64,000 bases of DNA. Source: Fibrobacterota bacterium (GTDB taxonomy: Bacteria; Fibrobacterota; Fibrobacteria; UBA11236). The position numbers were made by a program, and so were the translations under genes. The notes under the pieces are model-generated. The model was not told where the DNA came from and made no database searches. It was given only the letters and a program-made list of their open reading frames with translations. Positions 55,942 through 64,000 of the stretch are shown piece by piece (position 1 is the stretch's first letter; each line of letters opens with the position of its first letter). The stretch is from the NCBI GenBank assembly GCA_028287505.1, contig JAQBPN010000071.1, positions 1-64,000 of the forward strand, in the 5' to 3' direction.

Positions 55942-57062
55942 TACCCTGCAGCGATCCCCGCGCCCAATACCTTTCGCATAAAGAGGAAATCCGCTCCGCC
56001 ATGGACAAGGTCCTGGAAGGAGGCCGCTATGTGCTGGGGCAGGAGGTGGCGGCGTTCGAAACCGAATTCGCGGCTTATATCGGGGTGCGGCACGCAGTAG
56101 GCGTGGCCAACGGCACCGACGCCCTGCACTTGGCCCTTACGGCGCTGGGGGTGGGACCCGGAGACGAAGTCATCACCGTATCCCATACCGCGGTGGCCAC
56201 CGCGGCGGCGGTCCGCCTGACGGGCGCAGTGCCGGTTTTCGCGGACATCGAAAGGGATTTTTTCACCTTGGATCCGGTCCGGGTGGAAGCTGCGATTACG
56301 CCCCGCACAAAGGCGATCATCGCCGTCCATCTTTACGGGCAGTCCGCGGACCTGGATGCGCTCGCCAAATTGGCCCGGAGCCGCGGTCTAAAGCTTATCG
56401 AGGATTGCGCGCAATGCCACGGAGCCCGCCTGGGGGAGCGCCGGCTGGGGTCCATAGGGGACATCGGCTGCTTCAGCTTCTATCCCACCAAGAACCTGGG
56501 CGCCATCGGCGACGGAGGCATGGCCGTAACGGACGACCCGGAACTGGCCGGAAGGCTGCGCCTGCACCGGGAATACGGATGGTCGGAACGCTATGTAAGC
56601 GCCGTGGATGGCTGGAATTCCAGACTGGACGAGATCCAGGCCGCCGTGCTCCGCATCAAATTGAAGAGCCTGGACCGGGACAACGCGCGCCGCGCCCATC
56701 TGGCCGGCATCTACACCGAAGGTCTGCAGGCTTCCGGGCTTGTGCTTCCGGTGACCCGCCCGGGAGCCACCCACGTATACCATCTCTACGTGATCCGGAC
56801 GGCCCATCGGGACGCCATGCAGAAATTCCTGACCGGGAGGGGAGTGAACACCCTGATCCATTACCCCATGCCCATCCACATGCAACCGGCCTACCGGGCC
56901 AAGGCGAGCCCCCAACGGCTGCCTCAGACGGAAACAGCCGCCTTGGAGGTCCTATCGCTTCCCATGTATCCGGAGCTCGAGGAAAAATCGGCCCGGGAGG
57001 TAATCGCGGCGGTAAAAGAGTTCCTGGCGACCGGACCCGGGCAAGGAGCATTGCATGATTGA
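55938..57062 (+). CDS. DegT/DnrJ/EryC1/StrS-family sugar aminotransferase (first of three)
   Basis: 374 residues; PLP lysine K185 in FSFYPTKNLGAIGDGG, the usual spacing for sugar aminotransferases that convert a 3- or 4-ketosugar nucleotide to an aminosugar. The N-terminus IPCSDPRAQYLSHKEEIRSAMDKVLEGGRYVLGQEV and NGTDALHLALTALG are typical. Overlaps the C-methyltransferase gene (ATGA) and the cupin gene by 8 nt. Confidence 0.94.
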   Translation: MIPCSDPRAQYLSHKEEIRSAMDKVLEGGRYVLGQEVAAFETEFAAYIGVRHAVGVANGTDALHLALTALGVGPGDEVITVSHTAVATAAAVRLTGAVPVFADIERDFFTLDPVRVEAAITPRTKAIIAVHLYGQSADLDALAKLARSRGLKLIEDCAQCHGARLGERRLGSIGDIGCFSFYPTKNLGAIGDGGMAVTDDPELAGRLRLHREYGWSERYVSAVDGWNSRLDEIQAAVLRIKLKSLDRDNARRAHLAGIYTEGLQASGLVLPVTRPGATHVYHLYVIRTAHRDAMQKFLTGRGVNTLIHYPMPIHMQPAYRAKASPQRLPQTETAALEVLSLPMYPELEEKSAREVIAAVKEFLATGPGQGALHD

Positions 57063-57513
57063 AGGCGTGGTCTGGAAAGAACTCAAGACCTTCCCGGACG
57101 AGCGCGGCTATTTCCGCGAACTGATCCGCGAGACCGATGAATTCTTCAAGGAAGGATTCGGCCAATGGAGCATTTCCTTTCTGCACCAGGGAGTGGCCAA
57201 AGCCTGGCATATCCACAAGGTGCAGATAGACTGGTGGTACGTCGCATCCGGCGTCCTCAAGTCCGTCGTGCATGATCTGAGGCCGGGATCGCCCACCAAA
57301 GGTGCCACGATGGAGTTCTTCATGGGGGACAATCACCCCGCGGGCATCCTTCGGATTCCCCCCGGCGTAGCCCATGGGTGCAAGTGCATCGCGGGCCCGG
57401 CCCAACTCTTCTATATCACCTCAAAAACCTATGATCCCTCGGACGAGGGCCGCATTCCCCATGATGATCCGGGCATCGGATACGACTGGGAAAAAGGTCC
57501 GCTCATCAAGTGA
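57055..57513 (+). CDS. RmlC-like cupin, dTDP-4-dehydrorhamnose 3,5-epimerase-related
   Basis: 152 residues of the RmlC/WxcM-like cupin group. The DERGYFRELIRE start, WSISFLHQGVAKAWHIHKVQ with the catalytic-type His pair, VASGVLKSVVHDLR and PPGVAHGCKCI are typical. Some family members epimerise C3/C5, others are 3,4-isomerases of dTDP-4-keto-6-deoxyglucose, which would feed a 3-amino sugar path. The overlap with the aminotransferase supports the latter. Confidence 0.88.
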   Translation: MIEGVVWKELKTFPDERGYFRELIRETDEFFKEGFGQWSISFLHQGVAKAWHIHKVQIDWWYVASGVLKSVVHDLRPGSPTKGATMEFFMGDNHPAGILRIPPGVAHGCKCIAGPAQLFYITSKTYDPSDEGRIPHDDPGIGYDWEKGPLIK

Positions 57514-57532
57514 CGCGGACGCGCCGATATAT

Positions 57533-57549
57533 GGAGGCGGAGAGCCTCC
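57533..57549 (+). terminator. Small GC hairpin after the cupin gene
   Basis: Perfect 6-bp stem (57533-57538 with 57544-57549) and a five-base loop 20 nt beyond the stop, without a T-run. The following 57550-57724 stretch would have to carry a promoter if the next gene is separate. Confidence 0.3.
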
Positions 57550-57724
57550 GGTAATCGCGCGGAATCCTTCAAGTTTCTCCCGCACTTTGACTTCAGGTTC
57601 CCGCGCCGCCGCCGCCGGCGTGACCACCATTTGATGGCACCGCGCGCGCCGGGTAGTGTAAAATCGATCCGGAGCCCATCCCGGCTCCCGCATGCGCCCC
57701 ATGGCTGCTAAGGAAGCGTTGAAA

Positions 57725-58849
57725 ATGGAAAAGATTTACATGGCGGGCCCCTGGATCACCGAGCATGAAGTCAAGACCGTTCTGGATGCCATGCAAAACG
57801 GGTGGTACGAACACCCTTACGATTATGTCGAGAAATTCCAGAAGGAATTCGCCGCCTACCATGGCCGGAAATTCGGCATCATGACTCCCAACGCCACCTC
57901 CGCCATCCACCTTCTCCTGACAGCCCTCGGCATCAAGGCCGGCGACGAAGTGATCGTGCCCGATTGCACCTGGATTGCCAGCGCCGCTCCCATCTCCTAT
58001 GTGGGCGCGGTACCGGTCTTCTGCGATATCGATCGCGCCAATTGGTGCCTGGATCCGGAAGCGGTGGAACGCGCCATCACCCCCAAAACCAAGGCCATCA
58101 TCGCCGTGGATCTCTTTGGCAACATGCCGGACATGGACGCCATCAAGGCGTTGGCCGATCGCCGCGGATTGATCCTCATCGAGGATTCCGCCGAAGCCCT
58201 CGGTTCCACCTATCACGGCGTGCGGGCGGGAAAGTTCGGCGTGGGCTCGGTCTTCAGCTTCCATCGCACCAAGACACTGGTCACGGGCGAGGGCGGCATG
58301 CTCCTCCTGGACGACGAGAAGCTCTTCGATCGCTGCATGATCCTGCGCGACCACGGCCGCAAACCGGGCGGCGCCATGTATTACAACTATGAAGTCACCT
58401 ACAAGTACATGCCTTTCAATTTGCAGGCCGCGCTCGGCTACGCGCAGTTCCAGCGCCTGGATGAACTGGTGGGCCGCAAACGCTGGATTTTCGACAAGTA
58501 CAAGGAAAAGCTCGCCGACATCCCCGACCTGCAATTCAACGCCGAGCCGGACAAAGGGTTCAACAGCGTTTGGATCACGGGACTCGTGTTCGGCAAGAGC
58601 CATAATATGAACAAACCGGACGCCATAGCCGGGCTGGACAAGATGGGATTGCCCTTGCGCCCGTTCTTCTATCCTCTTTCCTCGCTTCCGGCCTATCCCG
58701 GGTTCGAGGAGCGTTATCGCAAGCTGAATCCCGTAGCCTACGACGTCTCCTCCCGCGGGGTGAATCTGCCCGGGGCTCTCAACCTGACCGAAGATCAGAT
58801 TGACGCGATGTGCGACGGCATCCGCGCCCTTCTCAAAAGGTCGCGTTAG
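57725..58849 (+). CDS. DegT-family sugar aminotransferase (second of three)
   Basis: 374 residues, PLP lysine K183 in FHRTKTLVTGEGGM, the pattern of perosamine- and 4-amino-4,6-dideoxysugar-type enzymes. TPNATSAIHLLLTALG and DCTWIASAAPISYVGA are family blocks. The ATG at 57725 has AAGGAAG upstream. Substrate probably a UDP- or GDP-4-keto-6-deoxysugar; the downstream PglD-like acetyltransferase supports a 4-amino product. Confidence 0.93.
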   Translation: MEKIYMAGPWITEHEVKTVLDAMQNGWYEHPYDYVEKFQKEFAAYHGRKFGIMTPNATSAIHLLLTALGIKAGDEVIVPDCTWIASAAPISYVGAVPVFCDIDRANWCLDPEAVERAITPKTKAIIAVDLFGNMPDMDAIKALADRRGLILIEDSAEALGSTYHGVRAGKFGVGSVFSFHRTKTLVTGEGGMLLLDDEKLFDRCMILRDHGRKPGGAMYYNYEVTYKYMPFNLQAALGYAQFQRLDELVGRKRWIFDKYKEKLADIPDLQFNAEPDKGFNSVWITGLVFGKSHNMNKPDAIAGLDKMGLPLRPFFYPLSSLPAYPGFEERYRKLNPVAYDVSSRGVNLPGALNLTEDQIDAMCDGIRALLKRSR

Positions 58850-58863
58850 GAATGGGATCGGGA

Positions 58864-59559
58864 ATGCGCGCGCACGAACTGAACAAGGTGCCCGACCAGG
58901 TTATCCTGTGGGGCGGCACCGGCCAGGCCAAGGTGGTCCGGCCCATTCTCGAGCATTACGGGGCCAAGGTGGTCGCCGTCTTCGACGAAACCCCCGGGTT
59001 GCCTTCTCCCTTTCCGGACGTCCCGATTTTCCGGGGTTGGAATGGATTTCTCCAATGGAAGGCCGACAGGAAGCCGGGAACGGTCGGGTTCTGCGTGGCC
59101 ATAGGCAACCCCCATGGAAGGGTCCGGCTGATGCTCCATGATCGCCTGGTCGCGGAAGGACTGGAACCGCTTACCTTCGCCCATCCCACCGCCTACATCG
59201 AAGCGAACGCAATCATCGGGACGGGCACCCAGATCATGGCGGGAGCCTACGTGGGCGTGGAAGCCAGCGTAGGCATGCAATGCATCATCAACACCAAGAC
59301 GAGCATCGACCATGAGGACGCCATCGCGGACGGGGTAGAGTTGTCTCCCGGGGCCGTTCTGTGCGGGTCCGTGAAGATAGAGATCAACGCCTGGGTTTGC
59401 GCCGGCTCCCTGGTCCTTCCCAGGGTCAGGATTGGAGCGGACGCGATCGTCGGCGCGGGCTCCGTGGTCACCAAGGACGTCCAGCCGGGAACCACCGTGG
59501 TAGGGGTGCCGGCCCGGCCCATGCCCGGCAGGACCGGCGCGAAGGCGGGTGGCGCTTGA
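58864..59559 (+). CDS. PglD/NeuD-type sugar O/N-acetyltransferase (left-handed beta-helix)
   Basis: 231 residues from ATG 58864 (an ATG at 58852 is the alternative). N-terminal Rossmann-like sugar-nucleotide-binding part (VILWGGTGQAKVVRPILEHYGAKVVAVFDE) and a C-terminal hexapeptide-repeat helix (IIGTGTQIMAGAYVGVEASVGMQCIINTKTSIDHEDAI, SPGAVLCGSVKI, IVGAGSVVTKDV). In Campylobacter PglD acetylates the 4-amino group of UDP-bacillosamine precursor. It is the natural partner of the preceding aminotransferase. The stop overlaps the next start by 4 nt (TTGA). Confidence 0.9.
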   Translation: MRAHELNKVPDQVILWGGTGQAKVVRPILEHYGAKVVAVFDETPGLPSPFPDVPIFRGWNGFLQWKADRKPGTVGFCVAIGNPHGRVRLMLHDRLVAEGLEPLTFAHPTAYIEANAIIGTGTQIMAGAYVGVEASVGMQCIINTKTSIDHEDAIADGVELSPGAVLCGSVKIEINAWVCAGSLVLPRVRIGADAIVGAGSVVTKDVQPGTTVVGVPARPMPGRTGAKAGGA

Positions 59560-60551
59560 ACGAGGCGGTACCGGCCCTGAAAGGCAAACGGGTTCTCATC
59601 ACCGGAGGATTCGGATTCATCGGAAGCAATCTTGCCCACGAATGCGTGCGGCAGGGCGCCCAGGTGACCATTTACGACTGCCTGGATCCCCGCTCGGGAG
59701 GCAATATCCAGAACATCCAGGAAGTCCGCGGCGAAGTGGCCATGGTGATAAACGACATCCGCAACCTGGAAGCCATCTGCGCCAACGTTCTCAACCAGGA
59801 TGTGGTGTTCAACTGCGCCGCGTACACCTCCCATCCCAATTCCATGCGGGAACCGTATATCGATATCGACGTGAACTGCAAGGGTGTGATCAATCTCCTC
59901 GAGGCCATGCGCCGTTTCAATCCCGAGGGCAAACTGGTGCATATCGGCACCAGCACTCAGATCGGCAAGATGCGGGTGGATCCCATCGACGAAGACCATC
60001 CGGAGTTCCCCTTCGACATCTATTCGGCCAACAAAAGCGCCTCCGAGAAATACGTCCTGGTCTATGGGCACGCCTTCAAAATGCATACGACCGTAGTGCG
60101 GCTGGCAAACAACTTCGGGCCGCGCTCCAACATACGCACGCCCGAGTTCGGCTTCATGAACTATTTCATCGGACTGGCCCTGCAAGGCAAGGAAATCTCC
60201 GTGTTCGGCGACGGCGCGCAACTCAGGAACATCAGCTTCGTCCAGGACTCGGTGAACGCCATGATTGCCGCGGCGGTGGATCCCAAATCCGACAACCATG
60301 TCTTTTTCGCCACTGCGGATCGTCAGCTCTCGGTCGCCGAAGTCTCCAAGACCATCACGGAAGTGGTGGGAGGCTCGGTCCGTTTCGTGGAATGGCCGCC
60401 GGATCGCAAGGCCATCGAAATCGGGGACGCGGTCATCATCAACAAGAAAATCAAATCGGTATTGGGATGGAAGCCCTGCGTTGATTTGCGCGAAGGGTTG
60501 CTCCGTACCAAGGAATATTTTACGCCGCGCCAGCGGCTTTACCTGGGGTAA
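59556..60551 (+). CDS. Extended SDR NAD-dependent epimerase/dehydratase
   Basis: 331 residues from a TTG at 59556 with AGGCGG upstream. Rossmann motif GGFGFIGSN, catalytic YSANK in SASEKYVLVYGHAF (YxxxK) and Thr in STQIG; extended-SDR pattern DALRNI (RNISFVQDSVNAMIA). Acts on a sugar nucleotide, as dehydratase, epimerase or reductase; which is not determinable by eye. Confidence 0.92.
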   Translation: MNEAVPALKGKRVLITGGFGFIGSNLAHECVRQGAQVTIYDCLDPRSGGNIQNIQEVRGEVAMVINDIRNLEAICANVLNQDVVFNCAAYTSHPNSMREPYIDIDVNCKGVINLLEAMRRFNPEGKLVHIGTSTQIGKMRVDPIDEDHPEFPFDIYSANKSASEKYVLVYGHAFKMHTTVVRLANNFGPRSNIRTPEFGFMNYFIGLALQGKEISVFGDGAQLRNISFVQDSVNAMIAAAVDPKSDNHVFFATADRQLSVAEVSKTITEVVGGSVRFVEWPPDRKAIEIGDAVIINKKIKSVLGWKPCVDLREGLLRTKEYFTPRQRLYLG

Positions 60552-60553
60552 TC

Positions 60554-61510
60554 ATGAGAATCGTCGTCACCGGAGCCCTTGGGCACATCGGGTCCAGCCT
60601 CATCCGCGAGCTGCCTTCGCTCCTGCCCGGGCGGCCGATAATGCTCGTGGACAATATGCTTACGCAAAGGTATTGCTCCCTGTTCGACCTTCCCAAGCAG
60701 GGCGATTACACCTTCCAGGAAGCCGACATCCTCACGGCGGATTTGGACAAACTGCTCCAGCCCGGGGATGCCGTGGTGCATCTGGCCGCCATCACGGATG
60801 CCGCGAACAGTTTCCAAAACCCGGGAAAAGTCGAAGAAGTGAATGCGGACGGCACGGAAAGGGTGGCGCGCGCCTGCGCCGCAAAAGGCTGCAAGCTGCT
60901 CTTCCTGTCCTCCACCAGCGTATATGGCACCCAGGCGGAAGAGGTGGACGAGGAATGCGGTCCGGACGAGCTCAAGCCACAAAGCCCTTATGCGGAGTCC
61001 AAACTGAAAGGGGAGGCCATGCTGACCGGTCTCGGCCGCACGGCGGGCCTCCGATACGTCATCTTCCGCTTCGGCACCATCTTCGGGGTGTCGCCGGGCA
61101 TGCGTTTCCATACCGCCATCAACAAATTCGTCTGGCAGGCCTGCCTGGGCTCGCCCATCACGGTATGGCGGACGGCCATCGATCAACAAAGGCCCTACTT
61201 GGATCTGTCCGACGCCGTGCGCGCCATAGGGTTCGCCCTTTCCAAGGATCTCTTCGACGGGAAAATCTACAACGTGCTGACGTTGAACACCACGGTGAGA
61301 TCCATCGCGGACGCCATCAAGCGCTTCGTGCCGGATCTCCAGGTGAAATTGGTGGATGAACGCATCATGAACCAGCTTTCCTACCGGGTGGCGAACGAAC
61401 GTTTCCGCAAGGCGGGGTTCGAGTTCCAGGGGAACCTGGAAACCGGTATTCGGGAGTCCGTGGAAAGATTGTCGGCACTGGCGGCCGGACGCTTGGGAAA
61501 GAAAACCTAG
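60554..61510 (+). CDS. Extended SDR NAD-dependent epimerase/dehydratase
   Basis: 318 residues: GALGHIGSSLIRELPS Rossmann motif, SSTSVYG and catalytic Y in SPYAESKLKGE (YxxxK) typical of UDP-glucose epimerase-like enzymes. Two nt downstream of the previous gene. Possibly the partner reductase or epimerase of the locus. Confidence 0.92.
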   Translation: MRIVVTGALGHIGSSLIRELPSLLPGRPIMLVDNMLTQRYCSLFDLPKQGDYTFQEADILTADLDKLLQPGDAVVHLAAITDAANSFQNPGKVEEVNADGTERVARACAAKGCKLLFLSSTSVYGTQAEEVDEECGPDELKPQSPYAESKLKGEAMLTGLGRTAGLRYVIFRFGTIFGVSPGMRFHTAINKFVWQACLGSPITVWRTAIDQQRPYLDLSDAVRAIGFALSKDLFDGKIYNVLTLNTTVRSIADAIKRFVPDLQVKLVDERIMNQLSYRVANERFRKAGFEFQGNLETGIRESVERLSALAAGRLGKKT

Positions 61511-61529
61511 GCCGCCCGGGACCGGGGTA

Positions 61530-62666
61530 TCAACCGCCCGTCGCTTTGATCCCTTCCAATAAGGCCGCCACTACCGCGCGGCAGTCCTCATCGGTCAGCT
61601 TCAGATGGATGGGCAGGGTAATCAGCTCCTGGGACATGGCCTGCGCCCGCGGACAGCTTCCATGGGCGTATGCGTAGGGCTGGTATTCGGTGTTGTCGAC
61701 GTAGTGCACCCCGGGATAAATCTCCTTCGAATAGAAATGCTGCAGTACCAGGTCCCGGTTTTTCACAAGGATCTGGTAGAGGTGCCGGGAGCTTTTGCAG
61801 CGATCGGAGTGGGGGATGCGTTTCACCGAAGACGCATCTTTCAACAGGGTATCGTACAGGGAAGCGATCTGCCTCCTTCGATCATTGTCCTGATCCAGAT
61901 ATTTGAGCTGCACCAGCGCTATGGAAGCCTGGATGGAATTGCCGTGGTATTTGAAGCCTACATTGGGGACGTCGTACCTCCACTTATAGGCTCCGCCCTG
62001 GAAACGTTGATAGGTATCCTTGTTGATGCCCAGCCAGCTCAACTCCCTCGCCAGCTTGTCCAGGTTCCCGTCGTTGAAGCACACCATGCCCGCGTCCGAG
62101 GTCGGGAGGTTTTTCACGGCTTGATAGCTGAATACGGTGCAGTCGGCATCGAAGCCCACGTGACGGTCCCCGACATAGGTTCCGGACATGTGGGCCGCAT
62201 CCAGGATCAGGATCAGGTTTTTCCGTTTGCATAGTTCGACGACGGCGGGATATTGGCCGATGTTTCCGCCGATGCCCACGAACAATACGGCTTTCGTCTT
62301 CGGGGTGATTCTCGCTTCGATGGATTTCGGATCGAGGCAGAGGGATTCGTCCACGTCGGCGAAAACGGGTTTGAGCCGTTCATACATGATGGCATGGTTG
62401 GTCGATACGAAAGTGAGCGGAGTGGTGATGATTTCATCGTCGTCCCGCCAGTTCCGCGTCAACCCATAGACGTGGAGGGCGAGATGCAAGCCGACGGTAT
62501 TGGAAGACAGGAAATGCGCATGGGGGAGGCCGGTGTACTTTTTCCAGGCCTCTTCGAATTCGACGGTCTTGAAACCCAATCCCGTCCAGCCCTTTTCCAG
62601 GCACTCGCGGATGCCGACCAGGATTTCATCGACGTGGAAGGACGGAACGAAAACATTGATCGCCAT
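61530..62666 (-). CDS. DegT-family sugar aminotransferase (third of three)
   Basis: 378 residues, PLP lysine K185 in FSYQAVKNLPTSDAGMV. SSNTVGLHLALHVYG and TPLTFVSTNHAIM are family blocks; the region around GIGGNIGQYPAVV differs from the other two copies. Convergent with the SDR genes (19-nt gap). Same strand as the GNAT and methyltransferase at the end of the window. Confidence 0.92.
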   Translation of the reverse strand: MAINVFVPSFHVDEILVGIRECLEKGWTGLGFKTVEFEEAWKKYTGLPHAHFLSSNTVGLHLALHVYGLTRNWRDDDEIITTPLTFVSTNHAIMYERLKPVFADVDESLCLDPKSIEARITPKTKAVLFVGIGGNIGQYPAVVELCKRKNLILILDAAHMSGTYVGDRHVGFDADCTVFSYQAVKNLPTSDAGMVCFNDGNLDKLARELSWLGINKDTYQRFQGGAYKWRYDVPNVGFKYHGNSIQASIALVQLKYLDQDNDRRRQIASLYDTLLKDASSVKRIPHSDRCKSSRHLYQILVKNRDLVLQHFYSKEIYPGVHYVDNTEYQPYAYAHGSCPRAQAMSQELITLPIHLKLTDEDCRAVVAALLEGIKATGG

Positions 62667-62681
62667 TATCGAATCTCCATG

Positions 62682-63314
62682 CTAGCGCCGTTTTCCGCTC
62701 ATTCTCAGGGCCATCCAGTCCTCTTTCAGCAGGCCCATATGGGCGATGTCGCGGAACTTTCCGTCCGAGTAGCGGGCCTGCCTGGCCACGCCCTCCAATT
62801 CGAAGCCGAATTTGCGATACAGGCCGATGGCGGGCAGGTTGCCGGCCCATACTTCCAGATAAAGGCGATGCATGTTCAGCTGCACGAATGCGAAGTTGAC
62901 CAGCAACTCCAGCGCTTCGCTGGCCAGTCCCTTATGGGTGTGTTCGCCGATCAATACGTTGCCCACTTCCAGGCTCAGGTTGATGGGATCGATTTGATCG
63001 AAGGAAAACGTCCCCACGGCCTTTCCCTTGGCCAGGCACACCATGAAGAATTTGCGGGCCGGATTGTCCAAAAGGGATTGGAACCATGATCTTTGGTTGA
63101 TCTGGCTGAGGGGGAAACGGTTGAAGAACTGCTGCCAATTCCTGGGATCGTTGCGCCACTTCACCAGGAGCGGCAAATCGAACTCTTCCAGCAGGCGGAG
63201 ATGCACTTTGGGTCCCCGCAGCCAGACATCCTTGTTCGGCGCTCCGTCGTATTCCGGGTTGATGTCAAAGCCGGCATTTTCCTTCCCGGTCTTCCTACTC
63301 CGCTTTACAACCAC
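62682..63314 (-). CDS. GNAT-family acetyltransferase
   Basis: 210 residues from a GTG at 63314, preceded by GGAGG. Matches RimJ/RimL-like GNATs: KVHLRLLEEFDLPLLVKWRNDP, GNVLIGEHTHKGLASEALELLVNFAF with the CoA loop and NLPAIGLYRKFGFELEG. RimJ/L-like proteins acetylate N-termini, and related enzymes acetylate amino sugars. The basic N-terminal extension of about 30 residues is unusual. Context suggests an amino-sugar acceptor. Confidence 0.87.
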   Translation of the reverse strand: MVVKRSRKTGKENAGFDINPEYDGAPNKDVWLRGPKVHLRLLEEFDLPLLVKWRNDPRNWQQFFNRFPLSQINQRSWFQSLLDNPARKFFMVCLAKGKAVGTFSFDQIDPINLSLEVGNVLIGEHTHKGLASEALELLVNFAFVQLNMHRLYLEVWAGNLPAIGLYRKFGFELEGVARQARYSDGKFRDIAHMGLLKEDWMALRMSGKRR

Positions 63315-63330
63315 TTTTCCTCCAGTTTCC

Positions 63331-64000
63331 TCAAGCCATTCTCGACAAAATGCTATGCAGCGCGGCCAGGTTTTCCCGCAGGGGAGCAGGCACGGAGGCG
63401 AAAGTCGGCGAGGCCGACAGAATCTGGATGGCCGATTCCTGGCTCCTGCCCACGGGCCTGGCGCTTTCCTCTTCTTCGCGGAAAAGGACGGTGATGCCGT
63501 AGTTGGTGTCCCCGAAATGATGCATCCGCAAATCGACAATCGGGCGGGGCGCATTGGCGAAGAGGAAGGCCAGGAAGCGCGGCATGGAATACGTGTTGTT
63601 GTGGAAGGCTTGCTTGTCCCAGTTTTCCGAAGGGTCGCTGAAGTGGACCTGGTCCTCCATGCCCGGGTGGAACCAGCAGGCGATATATAGTTTGTCGCGG
63701 GCGATCCGCATGAGCTCCTTCACGGGCTGTTCATAGCCCGGCAGATGCTGGAGCACATGGATATTGATCACGTTGGCCTGGGACGCATCCAGCATATCGA
63801 TATTGAAAATATCCGTGGTGCGGAAGTTCACGTCCGGCGTCCGGCCCCGGGCGAGCTTGAGCATTTCCTGGCTGATGTCGCCGCCTTGATAGCTTTTGGC
63901 GTCGACCAATCCGTGTTCGCGCATCTTGTGGAATATAAGGCCGGAGCCGCAGCCCACTTCGAAGATGCCGTCGCCGGGCTTGAAGTTCCGCTTGAGCTGT
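63331..64000 (-). CDS. SAM-dependent methyltransferase (5' end outside window)
   Basis: Open to the window edge (about 223 codons). IFEVGCGSGLIFHKM is motif I, GGDISQEMLKLA motif II, NIHVLQHLPGYEQPVKEL the motif typical of class I small-molecule methyltransferases. N-terminus lies beyond 64000. Probably modifies a sugar or a lipid precursor in the same locus. Confidence 0.86.
   Translation of the reverse strand, partial: QLKRNFKPGDGIFEVGCGSGLIFHKMREHGLVDAKSYQGGDISQEMLKLARGRTPDVNFRTTDIFNIDMLDASQANVINIHVLQHLPGYEQPVKELMRIARDKLYIACWFHPGMEDQVHFSDPSENWDKQAFHNNTYSMPRFLAFLFANAPRPIVDLRMHHFGDTNYGITVLFREEEESARPVGRSQESAIQILSASPTFASVPAPLRENLAALHSILSRMA

Noticed and set aside
1-64000. tRNA or rRNA genes
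   Set aside because: No cloverleaf with a CCA end or rRNA-like block was found on reading either strand.

Overview
The window is GC-rich, densely packed bacterial chromosome, most likely from the Fibrobacterota. The strongest lineage marker is the gene at 42100-42927, a TIGR02147/DUF4423 protein, a paralogous family first defined in Fibrobacter succinogenes. It is translationally coupled to a large lipoprotein. Many secreted proteins with signal peptides, lipoboxes and C-terminal Por/T9SS-like or lineage-specific modules fit this, as does a diderm envelope (beta-barrel proteins, Tat, a surface-glycan locus). I see no rRNA, tRNA, IS element, integrase, phage gene or CRISPR array. Most gene calls are ordinary chromosomal functions.

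Region by region. (1) 1-2028, minus: Tat export locus tatA, tatC and a tatB-like segment fused in frame to 5-formyltetrahydrofolate cyclo-ligase, with a 139-nt nested palindrome before the fusion gene. (2) 2186-10726: RNase D, a small secreted protein, trpS, a thioredoxin-like protein, a radical SAM protein, a methyltransferase, a PLP aminotransferase and metF. (3) 10789-19991: DoxX/MauE-like membrane protein, outer-membrane barrel, EEP-family lipoprotein, orphan HsdR N-terminal domain protein, lipoproteins, a sorbosone dehydrogenase-like protein, an FG-GAP repeat protein and a quinone-oxidoreductase-like protein. (4) 20245-23959: a tightly coupled operon of ECF sigma factor, membrane anti-sigma-like protein and an exported caspase-fold protein carrying 16 short surface repeats plus a C-terminal barrel-like part. 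This is my best candidate for an undescribed system. (5) 23932-28171, minus: RIO-type kinase, MprF and an AcvB/VirJ hydrolase, overlapping genes predicted to make and remove aminoacyl-phosphatidylglycerol.

(6) 28208-41866: GNAT enzyme, NAPE-PLD-like metallo-hydrolase, Old Yellow Enzyme, a large secreted protein, GH13 and GH18-like glycosidases, and a three-gene secreted-protein operon that includes a possible catalytically dead metzincin. (7) 42100-45344: TIGR02147 protein plus large lipoprotein behind an AT-rich leader with alternative hairpins. (8) 45379-53253: response regulator, M1 aminopeptidase lipoprotein, arginine decarboxylase, DUF3175 and DUF2461 proteins, and an RlmI-type rRNA methyltransferase.

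(9) 53494-64000: a surface-glycan locus. Eight plus-strand genes (CmcI-like fusion, NovU-type C-methyltransferase, two DegT aminotransferases, a cupin epimerase, a PglD/NeuD-type acetyltransferase, two SDR epimerases) converge on three minus-strand genes (a third DegT aminotransferase, a GNAT, a methyltransferase cut by the window end). Together they suggest synthesis of C-methylated, N-acylated deoxyamino sugars for a surface polysaccharide or glycoprotein. No glycosyltransferase, wzx or wzy is visible here, so the locus probably extends beyond the window.
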